From: Chrysomallon squamiferum
Taxonomy: Eukaryota > Mollusca > Gastropoda > Neomphalida > Peltospiridae
DNA: 47,500 nucleotides
Direction: 5' to 3'
NCBI GenBank assembly: GCA_012295275.1
Contig: CM022677.1
Span: 1,122,147 to 1,169,646 of the forward strand
In this document: positions 35,572 to 46,136 of the stretch, piece by piece
Position numbering within the stretch: position 1 is the stretch's first letter
Layout: each line of letters begins with the position of its first letter
Notes under the pieces: model-generated
Databases searched by the model: none
What the model was told of the DNA's origin: nothing
The model's input: the letters and a program-made list of their open reading frames with translations, nothing else
Made by a program: the position numbers and the translations under genes

Positions 35572-38500
35572 CTGAAAAATATCCAAAGAAAAATATTTTA
35601 AAAAAGTAAAATAAAATTAATAAAATAATAATAATAAGTAAAAATATTAAATAGATAAAAATAATAAATCAAAATAATAACCATGAATTAAAATTATCAG
35701 CAGTAAGAAAGCATTAGTCAGTGCATCAACAAATAAAGACCATAAACATTAAGTAGATAAATAAATATAAAATAAAAGACTTTTATATATATAAAAAAAA
35801 ATCATAAAACACCTAAAGTCTAGAATACTGTATTAATGTATCACCATATCTGTTTACAAGATTTATTTTTAAAACTTTAGCTGAGAGAATCAATAATAGG
35901 GATCACAATGTAAAAATAATTTTATACTTTCTACAGGAAAAACAAGAAATTATAATTTTAATATACCCTAAACATCAGGAAGGTTTTTCTAAGTTCCACA
36001 CATTTATCAGCATGTTATCCTTAACTTGTAGTAAGAAATGGCTAATTTAAATCACAGTTTTTGTTGTTGAATATACTGATTCAATTAATTCATTCATATT
36101 AATTTTTTTTTTTTTTTTTTTCCATTCTTATCAGGAATCAGAATGTTTCACATTTATAGAGGATAAGGGGTTTTCATGTTAGATCATTCCACAGACTTAA
36201 TTCCCACCTCTCAGATTTTGCTGTATCTTAGATTACATTGATTATGAGTGGAAAACTTTAAATACCAAATATCTGTTCAGATCAATAATTTAGTAAAATA
36301 ATCGTGCTCCAGTTTGAATTTTTGTACCAGTTTCTCTGCAAACTAAAATCAAACTGCACACATTTGGTGTTACAGGCATGTTATTTCAAATCTATTAATA
36401 TTTCATGTTTCTAATGATCAAATACTTATAAGCTTTAGTTATGACATTTTTTTAATCAATAAAAGTTAGTTTGAATTGTTATACTTCAGACTGCACATAT
36501 AACTTAAATCTAATAACAAGTCTGTGGTATTCTAAATGTGAGCATCAATCAAAACTACAGTGTGTGTTCTCAGTTATATCTATGAGCAGTAAACACACAT
36601 CACTTGTAAATAACATTCCTTAGTTAGCTAGTTTAACTTTCTCTCACCTGACAGACAACAAATCAAACTTTTACCTGGTAAGGGATAAGTAGATATTGAG
36701 TAGACACAGCAGACATTCTATTCTGACATCATCCTGGTCACCAAAAACCAGAGTTAGCCAGCTCAGGTCAGTTGGGTTGATGGTCAAGGCTAACAGGGTA
36801 CACACGTATTTATTTATCTCTTGTATGGACTTCGTGACCACCGCCATAATCATGTCATTGTTTGTTTCTGAAATCATAACAGTTCTTTGTCAAGTACTTC
36901 TAATATGAAAATTTAAACTGTTTGATATTAGTATGAAGATGTACAATATCACTTATAAAAGTGGCTTATAGAAATGTTTGACAGAGATCAGTGTACGCAT
37001 TCTTTAAGTTTACTATAGATTCTGTTTTTAAAACTTCTGTTTATTCCAAGAGTTATTACAGAACTTGTATTTATTGTAAGAGTTATTATTAATCTTGTAT
37101 TAGAAACAATAATTTATTACAAGAGTTGTCTACCTTCATCTGACGTGACACACACAGCAGTCATCTTGAAGAGAAGTAGAACGAGTTTCCTCAACAAAGC
37201 CATGTCACCAGATTTGAAACATTCTCCAGGAATCCGCAAGTCCTCAGTCTCTACTCCGCCAAAACCAACAAACTCAGACATGTCAGGAACACTGGACAAG
37301 CCAGCTTCAGAAACTTTCTGCAACACGTCTAAACTCAAATTTACACACAAGTTTTGAATGTCACTTTTCAAAACACTGTTTGAAAAGTTGTCATGAATGA
37401 GAGTATTGAAAATATCTAAAACCTTTTTGTATAAAAGTCTTACATATGATGAGGTCAGTTGTTCACAGTTTAATTTTGATACATTTTCTTTTGTCAAAGT
37501 GTTTTCAAAATTTTTATCCAAAGCAGTGTTTTTCATTGAAAAGCTGTGGACTGAAGGGAGATAATCCTCATTAAAAAGAAAACTACAAAGTATTCGGGAA
37601 ATAAAAGATACGATAAACTGAAGCTCAGGCTGTTTTGTCATTTTGTCCTCAGCGTTTATAAATATAAACTTCACAGTTTTCTGAAGCAGACATAAAAAAG
37701 AAAATGTTGCGTCTGCTCCAAACTGCTCACTTCTGCTGCTGGTCCAGCAGGTGGCAGATAATGTGATGAGGTTTGGCTTTAAGCAGTTCAAAGTTAAGTT
37801 ATTTACCTCATGTCCAGACTTCCCTGACATGAAGTGTTTCAGAAGTTCCAGCCTTGAAACTGGTTGAAGAGATGATCCACATATTAAATCAGATAAAACG
37901 TTTTTTATTATGTTCTCCTTGTGATCCTGCAGGAAACAAAATTAAAATAATAATAATTATACTGACAACTGAATAAATATCTCTGATAATATTTACTTTT
38001 GCTAAGATGGTGGACTTGCTTTATTAATCATGGTCAAAATCTGTTTGGTTTTCTCAGATTAAACAAGTGAAATAAGCACTTTTTACAGTTTGAAAGTTAA
38101 TGCCTGTTATTTACCACAATATAATAAAAGAGTTCTGCATTTTTCTTCTATAGCTTCAGCAAAATTTAAATTACATTTAACTTGTGAATTAATTCACTCT
38201 TCATTTTACAGTTAAATGGTTGTGTCAAACAAACAAAATATTTTATTTTAATCCATTGATCAAAAAAGGTAAGTAATCAGTGAAGAAAATATTAAAATTC
38301 AAATTAATATACTTACATCAAAGAAATTAGTTTTAAAAGCTGTTAACATTGATCTGAGAGCTCCGTATCTGATAAACCTGTCACTGTTCTTCAACGCTTG
38401 CAGCTAAATAAGTAAATACAAACACTGTCAACAAAACTAACATGATATAGTCACAGATGTCACAGATTATGATTTGTAATATTTGTATAGAATGAATTCT

Positions 38501-40111
38501 TAATAACAATTATTTTGAGATGAAAGAGCAAACTGACAGCTTTCATAAATCAAAACTTGTATTTGTAGTTTGCAGAAATAGTAACAATTATTCTATATTT
38601 ATCTTTTAAACAAAATATCTTCTGTTTTACATTTATTTATTAAAATTCATCTGACAACAAGAGAACACTAATGTTAGGAATACAACAGATTAAATACATT
38701 TCTCCATTATTCTCTTTATTCAGTGTCTAAATATTTTCTTTGTTGGCTTTTGTTAAGCAAATACACATAGAAGTATACAGATACTTTCACAGTAGATATA
38801 TTTAATGTGCAATTACTACATAAACTGAATCATTAAAAATTTTCTTTACAAGAAAATGCTACAGAATAAATAAATAAAATAAATCTAAAAATCTAATTAC
38901 ATTTTAAAATGACAAGTTAAATTTCATTATTTCATTTGAAGAGGCACATACAAATTATATTAACTGTACTATATTAATAAAATTAAAAATATAATGTTGT
39001 TCTGTATAGCAACAGTTCATTTTTAGTTGACTTACCAAACCATGAGATAATATTTTCTGCACCAATTTTCTCAATAAAATTCCTTCTCCAATTAAACCCA
39101 CTGCTTGAATCTTCCTGTTGACATTTCAAAGATACATCATCATTCTTAAATATCTTGTTTTCTGAAGAGTTATTTCCCTTATCCCACATCTTTTTATTTA
39201 TTATATCATCTTCCTCAGTAACCAATTGTTCCTCATCTAGCTGACATTTTTCATGTTTGTTATCTAAATATGATAAACAAACTTCACCACTTTTGATTTC
39301 AACACACGTAGAAACAAACTTCTTCAAACAGAATTTGTTTTCAGACTGAAAGCTGCCTAAATTATTCTCCATGACAACCGAATCTGATTTCTGTGAATCT
39401 TTGTAAATTCTTTTTATCTCATCCTGCACATTTTACACTTTTTTTCTTCATTAAATAACAGCTGGAAAATGGACAGTATAAGTAGTTTGTGGCAGTGACA
39501 ACAAAAATGAGGATTTCTTGTACATTTTGTGTCTTCTGACGTAATAATTTGTTTAAAAACATTAGTCAAATGTTCAGAGTTACATGTCATAGAAGTATTT
39601 CCTGATTTCAAATCCTGATAGAAAACTGTCAGATGTTTCCATGTATTCTCCATGTCAGACCTAATTAATATGAAATGTATTTTTCATTTTAAAAAGGCTT
39701 TAATATATCTGACGGTAAAACAATATCCTTTTTCTGTAAAATTTAAGAAATCTGTTTAAAGAAAGATCTGTTCACACACATGAGCACTTCTTAATTAAGT
39801 AATTAAATAGGGGGGAAATATCAACAACATGTTGTAACAACAGAATAATTGTTTGATCAAATTAACATCATTAAACAAGACTTATTAAATTTTTCTTTCA
39901 AATAGTATTCTAATAAATTAAAAGCAGAAATGTTTTGTTACTGTAGTTTTGAATAAGCAAAATTACTATTCATTCATTGAAAATTAAGAATCAATAACAG
40001 AATAAAAATATTAAACTAAAACTCAGCTTTTTTTTTTTTTTAAATAACAAATTACAGGTATGAAAATTTAAAACAGAAGCAGAATCCATACCTGGTTTCC
40101 TTGTTATTCAT
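34557..40111 (-). CDS. LINS1: LINS1, homolog of Drosophila lines (six coding exons, three apparent frame breaks)
   Basis: Lines-family protein. Drosophila Lines acts in Wnt/wingless-dependent epidermal patterning and antagonises Bowl in gut and imaginal tissue; human LINS1 variants are linked to intellectual disability. Exons on the minus strand: 40092-40111, 39036-39660, 38317-38396, 37134-37926, 36675-36867 and 34557-35571, with compatible phases at every splice junction. Family hallmarks are VFGDQDDVRIECLLCLLNIY, LVDLLTSPETCFLLYLVKYL, SLVDY before an acidic run, and NLFPYNPQPLLSLLRQCE near the C terminus. The summed length is 2,726 nt. One missing base in the second exon, plus an offsetting -1/+1 pair in the last, would give 909 codons, longer than the roughly 757 residues of the human protein. 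The shifts lie at about 39431-39434, 35293-35297 and 35071-35076. Upstream, LSM6 lies on the same strand about 475 bp away; downstream, the gene converges on ARID3. Confidence 0.92.
34875..34913 (-). repeat. Coding (GAT)n repeat, poly-Asp in LINS1
   Basis: Thirteen Asp codons, eleven consecutive GAT plus GAT and GAC. They directly follow SLVDYT, at the position where vertebrate LINS1 has a short acidic Asp/Ser run (VDYDSSDDSD). Confidence 0.97.
35572..36674 (-). other. LINS1 intron 5
   Basis: AT-rich intron with a (TAA)-rich zone near 35,600-35,680 and a T run at 36,103-36,121. No coding sequence seen. Confidence 0.8.
36675..36867 (-). CDS. LINS1: LINS1 exon 5
   Basis: Acceptor atttcag|AA completes Glu. 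It encodes TNNDMIMAVVTKSIQEINKY and LSWLTLVFGDQDDVRIECLL and CLLNIYLSLT, ending AG|gtaaaa (phase 2). The QDD acidic motif and IYLSLTR match the family signature (EQDDDMLEA and IYLTLTR in vertebrates). Confidence 0.93.
37134..37926 (-). CDS. LINS1: LINS1 exon 4 (large Lines N-domain exon)
   Basis: Acceptor tttcctgcag|GAT (phase 0) and donor GATGAAG|gtagac (phase 1), 264 codons. It opens with DHKENIIKNVLSDLICGSSL, is mostly helical in character, and contains DMSEFVGFGGVETEDLRIPG, corresponding to the FFGGDE region of vertebrate LINS1. It ends LVLLLFKMTAVCVTSDE. This is the longest clean coding exon in the window. Confidence 0.93.
37927..39035 (-). other. LINS1 introns 2 and 3 around the small exon 38317-38396
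   Basis: AT-rich introns of about 390 bp (after the exon) and 640 bp (before it). Apart from the 80-bp exon, I see no feature beyond short A/T runs. Confidence 0.75.
38317..38396 (-). CDS. LINS1: LINS1 exon 3
   Basis: Encodes LKNSDRFIRYGALRSML and TAFKTNFFD, resembling the NSD-containing helical segment of vertebrate LINS1, and ends at GAT|gtaagt (phase 0). The frame requires acceptor ctgcaag|CG, 7 bp beyond the more conventional tttag. Using the tttag site would put an in-frame TGA after seven codons. Confidence 0.75.
39036..39660 (-). CDS. LINS1: LINS1 exon 2, with a frame break near 39,431
   Basis: Acceptor tattaattag|G and donor TGGTTTG|gtaagt. The 5' part reads SDMENTWKHLTVFY to HCHKLLILSIFQLLFNEEKK and stops at TAA 39,414-39,416. 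The 3' part is open in another frame from DEIKRIYKDSQK to NFIEKIGAENIISWF. One extra A in the A4 run (39,431-39,434) would join them, and only then is the phase correct for the next exon. A small intron is the alternative but needs weak sites. The middle is hydrophilic and low in conservation; IEKIGAENIISWF precedes the conserved NSD segment of the family. Confidence 0.7.
40092..40111 (-). CDS. LINS1: LINS1 first coding exon (short)
   Basis: ATGAATAACAAGGAAACCAG followed by donor gtatgg. It encodes MNNKET plus two bases that join the next exon as AGG (Arg), in frame with RSDMENTW. No other ATG in phase was seen nearby. Translation could instead begin at the Met of MENTW in the next exon. Confidence 0.6.
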
Positions 40112-40586
40112 TGTGGGTAAAAATCAAAATTCTGACATTATCCAGAAACACTGAATCTTTAATATCTGAAGTAAAATAACAACTGTGCAACAAGAAATTG
40201 TGTATTAGTTTTATTATTCACAAGTTTAACATCTCAAAATGAACACATCATACTGTTTATAGTCTTTTTCACTGAACTGCATCACAGTAAACTGTTCAGT
40301 GATGTTACCAACATGGCTGACACTCTGTGCTTTTCTAAACTAATTAACAGCAAATTTCTTGAAATTTTTGATAATGACAGCTGGTATAAAAAAGTAAATT
40401 GTCAAATTCAACAATAAATTGCAGTTGTTATAATCTATTTGCAAAAGTTAAAAAAAAAAAAAAAAGTTTAAGAATGTAAGTTATGGTAATGAAAATATGA
40501 GATGATGTCCTCTGCAGACTGTTTCAAAAATAAATAACATGAATGAGAAAGCATCATGTTTTCAGTACAAAGTGTTTTGTTGTCTT
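40112..40586 (-). promoter_or_regulatory. LSM6-LINS1 spacer: LSM6 3' UTR and probable LINS1 promoter
   Basis: Only 475 bp separate the LSM6 stop from the first LINS1 ATG. A YY1-like site CAACATGGCTGA (40,309-40,320) sits about 200 bp upstream of that ATG. YY1 sites often lie at transcription starts of housekeeping-type genes. Beside it is a hairpin-capable pair TCACTGAAC (40,269-40,277) and GTTCAGTGA (40,294-40,302). No clear LSM6 polyadenylation signal was identified. An A run lies at about 40,450-40,465. Confidence 0.4.
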
Positions 40587-41712
40587 CTAAACTCGTCTCT
40601 TTTGAGTGCTGATGTATAAAACTGAAAAAGAAAAATGTTTTTAATTAAGAAATGACTTCAAAAATAAGTTAGTATATGAATGATTCTATAATGTAATTCA
40701 AAATAAGATTAGTGAGATACAAAATCTATGTTTCAGAATGTATATATTTTTTGTTTTGAATATTAAAAATAAAGATATTTTGAAATGTTTTATGTAGGCA
40801 TATAATTTTATATTTTATAAAGTGTGTGTGTGTAAATGTGTCTTTTTAGATGTCACATTGTTTTATTAGAAGAAAACAAAAATCAATAATATAACAGAAA
40901 TAAAACAAAAATCTTATTTTCTATTCTAAAAAGTTAAATTTGTTTCGTCTTGTGTTGAGTATGTATGTGAATAATATATATTAGAATATGTATACTGATA
41001 TGGTTTGAAAATGAAACAGAAAACTAACCATTATTTCCTCGTATGAATGCATCACCATATTTGTTTTTGAGTTGACCATTCACGTATTCCTCGGTCTGCT
41101 CAAGAGCAATGTTCATGTAGCCATCCAGACAGGCAAGCACTCCTAGAACAAAGAATATTTAAATACGCAAAAAAATTCAGAATTTCTCTGTTAACATATT
41201 TACCAAGTTTGCTATTATCAATGTAAATAATAATAAAATATATGTAAAAAATATATAATAACAGAAAAATAAATAACAGAATAACTGAAATATATCTCAA
41301 TCAAAACTAAATTATTTTTATAAGAATATTAACATATTCAGAAACAGTTTTAAATATAAATATGGCCATAGTCAGTTAGCTTTATGATTAACAACTGGAT
41401 ATAATTATAAACAGAGCCTAAAACACGAAAGTTTATAACCAGAAGTAGTGATGGTCATACCGTCATGACTGTTTTTTTTTTTTATTTTGCCATCAGTGAA
41501 ATCAACCTGATTTTCTTTTCTACATCTTATTCTTGGATTAGTGTTAATGTATTCTTATTTCGATCGACTCTGCTCGAAGCTGCAAACTAATATATATATT
41601 ACGTACCTCTGTAATCAACTCCAGAATTGAGTTTCACCATAACAGGGCGTCCAATAATCTGTTTTAGAAATTCACTGGGTGTCTGTTTCCTGCTAACGTG
41701 TATCTCAGCCAT
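40587..41712 (-). CDS. LSM6: LSM6, U6 snRNA-associated Sm-like protein (complete, three coding exons)
   Basis: Ring subunit shared by the nuclear Lsm2-8 complex, which binds the 3' oligo-U of U6 snRNA, and the cytoplasmic Lsm1-7 complex of mRNA decapping. Exons on the minus strand are 41607-41712, 41029-41142 and 40587-40621, together 85 codons and 84 residues (human is 80). Phases are 1 and 1, with donors gtacgt and gttagt and acceptors ttctag and tttcag. The N terminus MAEIHVSRKQTPSEF precedes Sm1 (residues about 17-51: FLKQIIGRPVMVKLNSG, VLACLDGYMNIALEQ) and Sm2 (about 67-79: AFIRGNNVLYIS). It ends TQKRRV. Identity to animal LSM6 is near complete outside the first eight residues. An acceptor-like tttcag at 41,741 suggests a 5' UTR intron. 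Confidence 0.98.
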
Positions 41713-41900
41713 GAGAAAATAATACAAAAAATCCGAATCACTGAAATAAAATAAATATTACACATAAACCTATATGTAGATGTGGAACAAAATTTGTAAA
41801 ATAAATAAAGCCTGATAAATTCATTTAAAAATATACAATAAAAATAGGACAAACCTCGTTTTTTGTAATCGGAAGTGAGCGAATTATAATAGACTGATAG
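41713..41900 (-). promoter_or_regulatory. LSM6 5' UTR, possible UTR intron and promoter
   Basis: On the minus strand, ttattttatttcag ends at 41,741, 28 bp before the ATG. Upstream, AACGAG|gtttgtcc at about 41,855 is a possible donor, giving a UTR intron of about 114 bp. Just beyond is an ETS/GABP-type site (cggaagt on the + strand, 41,870-41,876), typical of housekeeping promoters. All of this is inference from motifs. Confidence 0.35.
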
Positions 41901-42107
41901 TGATACATAATATTTTGGGGGAACAAAGTATCTCTATTGGTTTAAAGTACTGTGCCAAAAATAATTATAACTATAGAGCTCACTTCATAAAATAAAAGGA
42001 CATTTAAATTATTATGTAAAAATCATTAAATGAGATTATAAAATCTGCTATCATTATAGCTCCTGGTTACAAATTTGATTTATCCGAAGTGGCTAAACAG
42101 CCGACAT

Positions 42108-42141
42108 GCCGGTTATATAGCTGTAAGGCTATACAACCGGC
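42108..42141. repeat. 14-bp inverted repeat with 6-bp loop
   Basis: GCCGGTTATATAGC, loop TGTAAG, GCTATACAACCGGC. The arms are complementary except at one position. It sits in an unusually CpG-containing patch (about 42,085-42,190) inside AT-rich DNA. It could be an RNA hairpin, a protein-binding palindrome or a transposon end; no tRNA fold or B box was found. Confidence 0.85.
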
Positions 42142-42306
42142 TGGTAGGCATGCTCTCGGTGATACTGTTATCATTGGTAATAGGACGAAAACCAGCAGTA
42201 TTTCTTTTAAATTTATTATGCTATATACATTTTTTATATTGTTTATTATAACTATAAAAATATTTAAAAAGGTAAATTTTAATCCTCTGTTTTTATTATT
42301 AGTACT

Positions 42307-42337
<31 letters not shown>

Positions 42338-43539
42338 TTTTTTTAAATCTAAAACTGTTTCCTTGTTTTGGCTGTTATACCGGATGTCGACGACGTTTGT
42401 ATGAGAATTCATTATTAAGTGTAATTAATCCCGCTTTAAATGCGGGGACACTTTGTTAATGTCTTTTTGAGAACCAATGGATTGTATTTCCACGTTGTTA
42501 TGTTCATTTAACAGAAACGTGAAAGTTTATTGTTGTCTATAATAAACGTTGTCAACGAGAAATTCTCAGCACTGACGAAAATGAACGTTTTTATTTTCCT
42601 GTTAATGTTATTAAATAGGGTAAACCTGTTACAACTGGCCTGTTTGAGGGTGGCATAATTATTTGATTCTTTATTTATTTATTATTTTAGTTTATTTGAT
42701 TATGTTTTTTTTTTTTGTGTGTGATTTTTTTTTTTTTGAAAATGAAGGTGTACGTAATTTAGTTTTTTTTTATTGTTGTTTAATTTTATCGTTAAAATTC
42801 TCAGAGGACATTAAAAAAAAAAAAAAAAAAAAATAAAACTAATTTAGCTGCAAGAAATAAATTATCTCCTCTGTTTGCCTGAATGACAGTTTAAATTCGG
42901 GTTGGAGAAATTTATATTTTAGAGATGAAATGCTATTGTGATAATTGCCAAAAAATATTTTATACACATCCTCTCACTCAATTATCTGTTTTTGTTACAT
43001 CAGTCTTTATCAGATACCATTATACAGAACGTTTGTTTATGGTCAGAAAAAACGCGTAGACAAAAGAGTCTCATTAGATCCATTTCGAAAAAAGAAAGAA
43101 AGAAAAACGAACAACAAAGAACTAATTACATTCATAATTTTAAATATTTTCTCCTGCCACTGAAGTCAGAGACAGCTTTTGTTAGATGCAGATTATTGAC
43201 GCCAGACGAAACGAAGTTTGTTTATGACGTTTTGTCATAACAAGTTATTGTAAATGTGGACAAAACTGCAACGTTCATTTTATACAAAAAAAAAACAACA
43301 AAAACACTACTACAAACACCCCCCCCCCCCCAAACTTTACTACTTTTACTTGTGTGAACACTCTCCATTACATCACTACCATTTTGCAAGTACATTTTCT
43401 TACGTATAATCTGTGTTATTCTACCGGATTTAAAATATTTAAATATATATATATGCGACCTGTTGGTATGTATAATAGATACGAGAAGCTATGAAATGAT
43501 CAATACCGTAAGTTGTCGGTAAATTCATTGTATATGCAT

Positions 43540-43569
43540 ATATATATATATATGTATGTATATATGTAT

Positions 43570-43613
<44 letters not shown>
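43540..43613. repeat. (TA)n/(GT)n compound microsatellite
   Basis: A tatatata/tatg stretch is followed by 43 bases of uninterrupted GT alternation (43,571-43,613), then cagatag. Long GT tracts can adopt Z-DNA. It lies about 250 bp past the ASB stop codon. Confidence 0.97.
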
Positions 43614-43616
<3 letters not shown>

Positions 43617-43834
43617 ATAGTATAGTCACTCCTATATCTTACATATAAATCTTCCTAAAATCGGTTAGTGTTTTGTCCGTTGCGGTTTTGTCTTAGATCC
43701 ACTAACAGAAAAAGATACCTAGCCAATTCCAGGAGCAAAATGACGACACTGCATAAATTTCATAACCAGATCTGTGACACTGACTGAAAGTCTACAGATA
43801 ATAATCTTAAGTAAATAACGTATTTTTATAAATA

Positions 43835-43840
43835 TTTATT
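43835..43840 (-). terminator. Candidate ASB gene polyadenylation signal
   Basis: AATAAA on the minus strand 28 bp past the stop codon. If used, the 3' UTR is very short. Confidence 0.4.
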
Positions 43841-43867
43841 ACGTACATAAAGCACACAATTCATGCT

Positions 43868-44698
43868 CTATGTTAAACGGTCTAATGCTAGGTAAGCCTT
43901 GAGTGAAGAAGGAAGAGGTAACGTGTCTATCTGTTTAGAAATACTGCCTGCCAGTGAACGTCTGATTCTGATTCTACACAGAGCTTTTAACGACAACGTG
44001 CAAGTGGAGTACTGACGAATCAACATGAGTAGCTTATTGTTGTTTGGTTCGTTTATACATCGAATCCAGCAGTAATCGTTCTCTAGTGGATATCCCGCCG
44101 CTAAAAGCAGACGACAAACGTTTGTGTCATTATGGTGGACGAGATTGGCTAGTGGAGTTCCTTTACCGAATATAGCACTGTGGTTCTGAATACACCCCGC
44201 TCGTATTATGTTTCTACACGACACCGACACGCCGTGGTAGGCAGCGTAATGCAGCGCCGAGCACTTCAGTCTGTCTACTTGGTTGACGTCTGCACCGTGC
44301 TCTAACAGGACCTGGACTGCTGCAGCGTTCTTGTTCATTGCTGCCTGCAACAACGGCGTCATGTTGTCGCGATCTGCGCAGTTAATATCGGCTCCAGCAT
44401 CTAAAAGAAACTCAACGATGTCGGCTCCTTGGCACATGCACGCCCAGTGCAGGGCATTTCGACTTAAGCAAGGATCCTGAAAATTTACTGATGCTCCTGC
44501 CCTGACTAGAAATTTAACAATTTCGAGATTTCCCGAGTAAGCGGCTGTTCCGAGCACTGTGGCGCCCTCCCACCGCGTGGGACTGTGCAGGACGGCGTTT
44601 TTGCTGATGCCGCTGCCGATGAGTCGTTTTACTCTTACGAGGTTGCCACTGAAAATGGCGTCAAACAACATTGTTTCTGAGTCATTCTGACTTAACAT
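43868..44698 (-). CDS. Ankyrin repeat and SOCS box (ASB) protein
   Basis: Probable substrate receptor of an Elongin BC-Cullin5-Rbx2 ubiquitin ligase. It has 276 residues if translation starts at the ATG at 44,698 (ACAATG, A at -3). About six ankyrin repeats span residues 8-210; the clearest are NALHWACMCQGADIVEFLLD (81-100), TPLLQAAMNKNAAAVQVLLE (114-133) and SALHYAAYHG (147-156). The SOCS box (235-276) has an Elongin-binding BC box SLKALCRIRIRRSL and a Cullin-5 box LPLPSSLKAYL. The coding region is markedly more GC-rich than its surroundings. The exon acceptor is ttttttag at 44,719-44,720, and a leader exon lies at 46,137 and upstream. The codons before 44,698 up to 44,833 are intron. I cannot assign an ASB number; repeat sequences and C terminus do not look like ASB7. 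Confidence 0.94.
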   Translation of the reverse strand: MLSQNDSETMLFDAIFSGNLVRVKRLIGSGISKNAVLHSPTRWEGATVLGTAAYSGNLEIVKFLVRAGASVNFQDPCLSRNALHWACMCQGADIVEFLLDAGADINCADRDNMTPLLQAAMNKNAAAVQVLLEHGADVNQVDRLKCSALHYAAYHGVSVSCRNIIRAGCIQNHSAIFGKGTPLANLVHHNDTNVCRLLLAAGYPLENDYCWIRCINEPNNNKLLMLIRQYSTCTLSLKALCRIRIRRSLAGSISKQIDTLPLPSSLKAYLALDRLT

Positions 44699-44718
44699 TG
44701 TCACTGGCTTGATGTTTT

Positions 44719-45577
44719 CTAAAAAAGTAAAATAAAATAAATTGAAATAAATAAATAAAATGAATAATATTTGTTTGTATATTTGTTTAAAGACATCCCA
44801 ACACAAAATATTAAATTGGCTGTTGGGTGTCATTCAAAGGTAAAACGATTAAAAATCCCCATAACACATTGATTCTTTTATCAAAGACGTACGTAATAAC
44901 CAAGCAATCAGTTTACTATCTGTCAGAAAGAGAGGTTTTAATATTATTTTTCAGTTATATTTTATTTAGTTAGATAACAGATAAACTATACCTGACACAG
45001 TTAAACAAAGTTCAGAGACAGCTGACCTTAAAATGTTTTGACGACAAAGTTTAAACTGTGATGATAATGATAAACATTACACTGATGATAACTGCAGATA
45101 TACTCTCCCGAGTCTGGGGCTAACTTCTATATTTAAAAAAGCCCATATACATACATTAATTTTCCTTTCTAGCGTTTCCAGGCAGTACGTAGTGTAACTG
45201 AATTACACCAAACACACAGTCATTAATATAAACAATTACTTTTACGTCTAAATCAGCTAAAAGGAAAAACATGCAACTACAACTTATAGATAGATAGATA
45301 GATAGACATAAAGATAGATACAAAGGAAAACAGTAAATTCAAAAGGAAAGACGCGATTAAACGAACTCAGAATTGTGTAGTCTATAATGAGAGTATGTGT
45401 GAGAGTCGCTATGTACTAGATTACTAATACGAATATTCGCGTTGTTTAGATCAGCACAGTAACTAGAAAAATATGGTATTCAAGTCGACTAATGTAAACA
45501 TCAAGTTACAGACAGTTTTATAACTCCCGGACAAAACAGACACCCTGCTACAGTGAGCTATTTACGCTTCAGTTGAT

Positions 45578-45615
<38 letters not shown>

Positions 45616-46136
45616 ATAATAATAAAATAAAGGTCGTCACGCTCTGGTAGGTTTAATGACAAAAATTACTGAATTAATTAACGCTTTCTCTCTGTATTTG
45701 TGGATATGAAGACACAGAAATTATTCATATTTACATTCGTACCACATTAATCACAGAAAATAATTATTTATCGTAGAACCATATTTTTAAAATAATAGAA
45801 AAAATAATGAGGATGATACTTTAATTAATTAATTAATTAAAGATTTTTTAATTCTCTTATTTTTCTTTCCTTAATGGACTGTACCACCAAATGTTTTAAA
45901 CTGTTGTATACGCAAAGTTCAAAAACGAACACACACTCATGAACCAGTACGTGTACATGCATAGTATTAATACTATTAAAGTATTATGAACATGTGAGAT
46001 TACGTACGAACAAAACAGGTCTATTTATAGTAGCCTATATCACTTTACTGGCTTTTCCACTTTGCTGTTACCGATAAATTCTATTTTTACAGGACAAAAG
46101 AATACTGTCCAGACTGAAACAGAGAGTAATACTTAC
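44719..46136 (-). other. ASB gene intron 1
   Basis: Intron of 1.4 kb from donor AGAT|gtaagt to acceptor ttttttag. It holds a short GATA repeat (45,286-45,306), a 34-base A run (45,580-45,613) followed by (AAT)n, and a TTAA repeat (45,820-45,840). No exon detected. Confidence 0.75.

Larger units (their letters stand above)
41901..43834. other. Intergenic region between ASB gene and LSM6
   Basis: Contains an inverted repeat at 42,108-42,141, a (TTTA)n tract near 42,308-42,340, A/T homopolymers (42,811-42,832 and others), a C run at 43,320-43,332 and a TA/GT microsatellite at 43,540-43,613. Open frames at 42,089-42,346 and 42,938-43,240 show no recognisable domain and are AT-biased. Confidence 0.6.

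Noticed and set aside
42085-42190. tRNA gene
   Set aside because: No B box, no cloverleaf with an anticodon arm, and no acceptor stem found; only a single hairpin.
44699-44833. 45-residue N-terminal extension of the ASB protein from the in-frame upstream ATG
   Set aside because: Hydrophobic and AT-rich, interrupted by a clear acceptor (ttttttag), so it is intron sequence.
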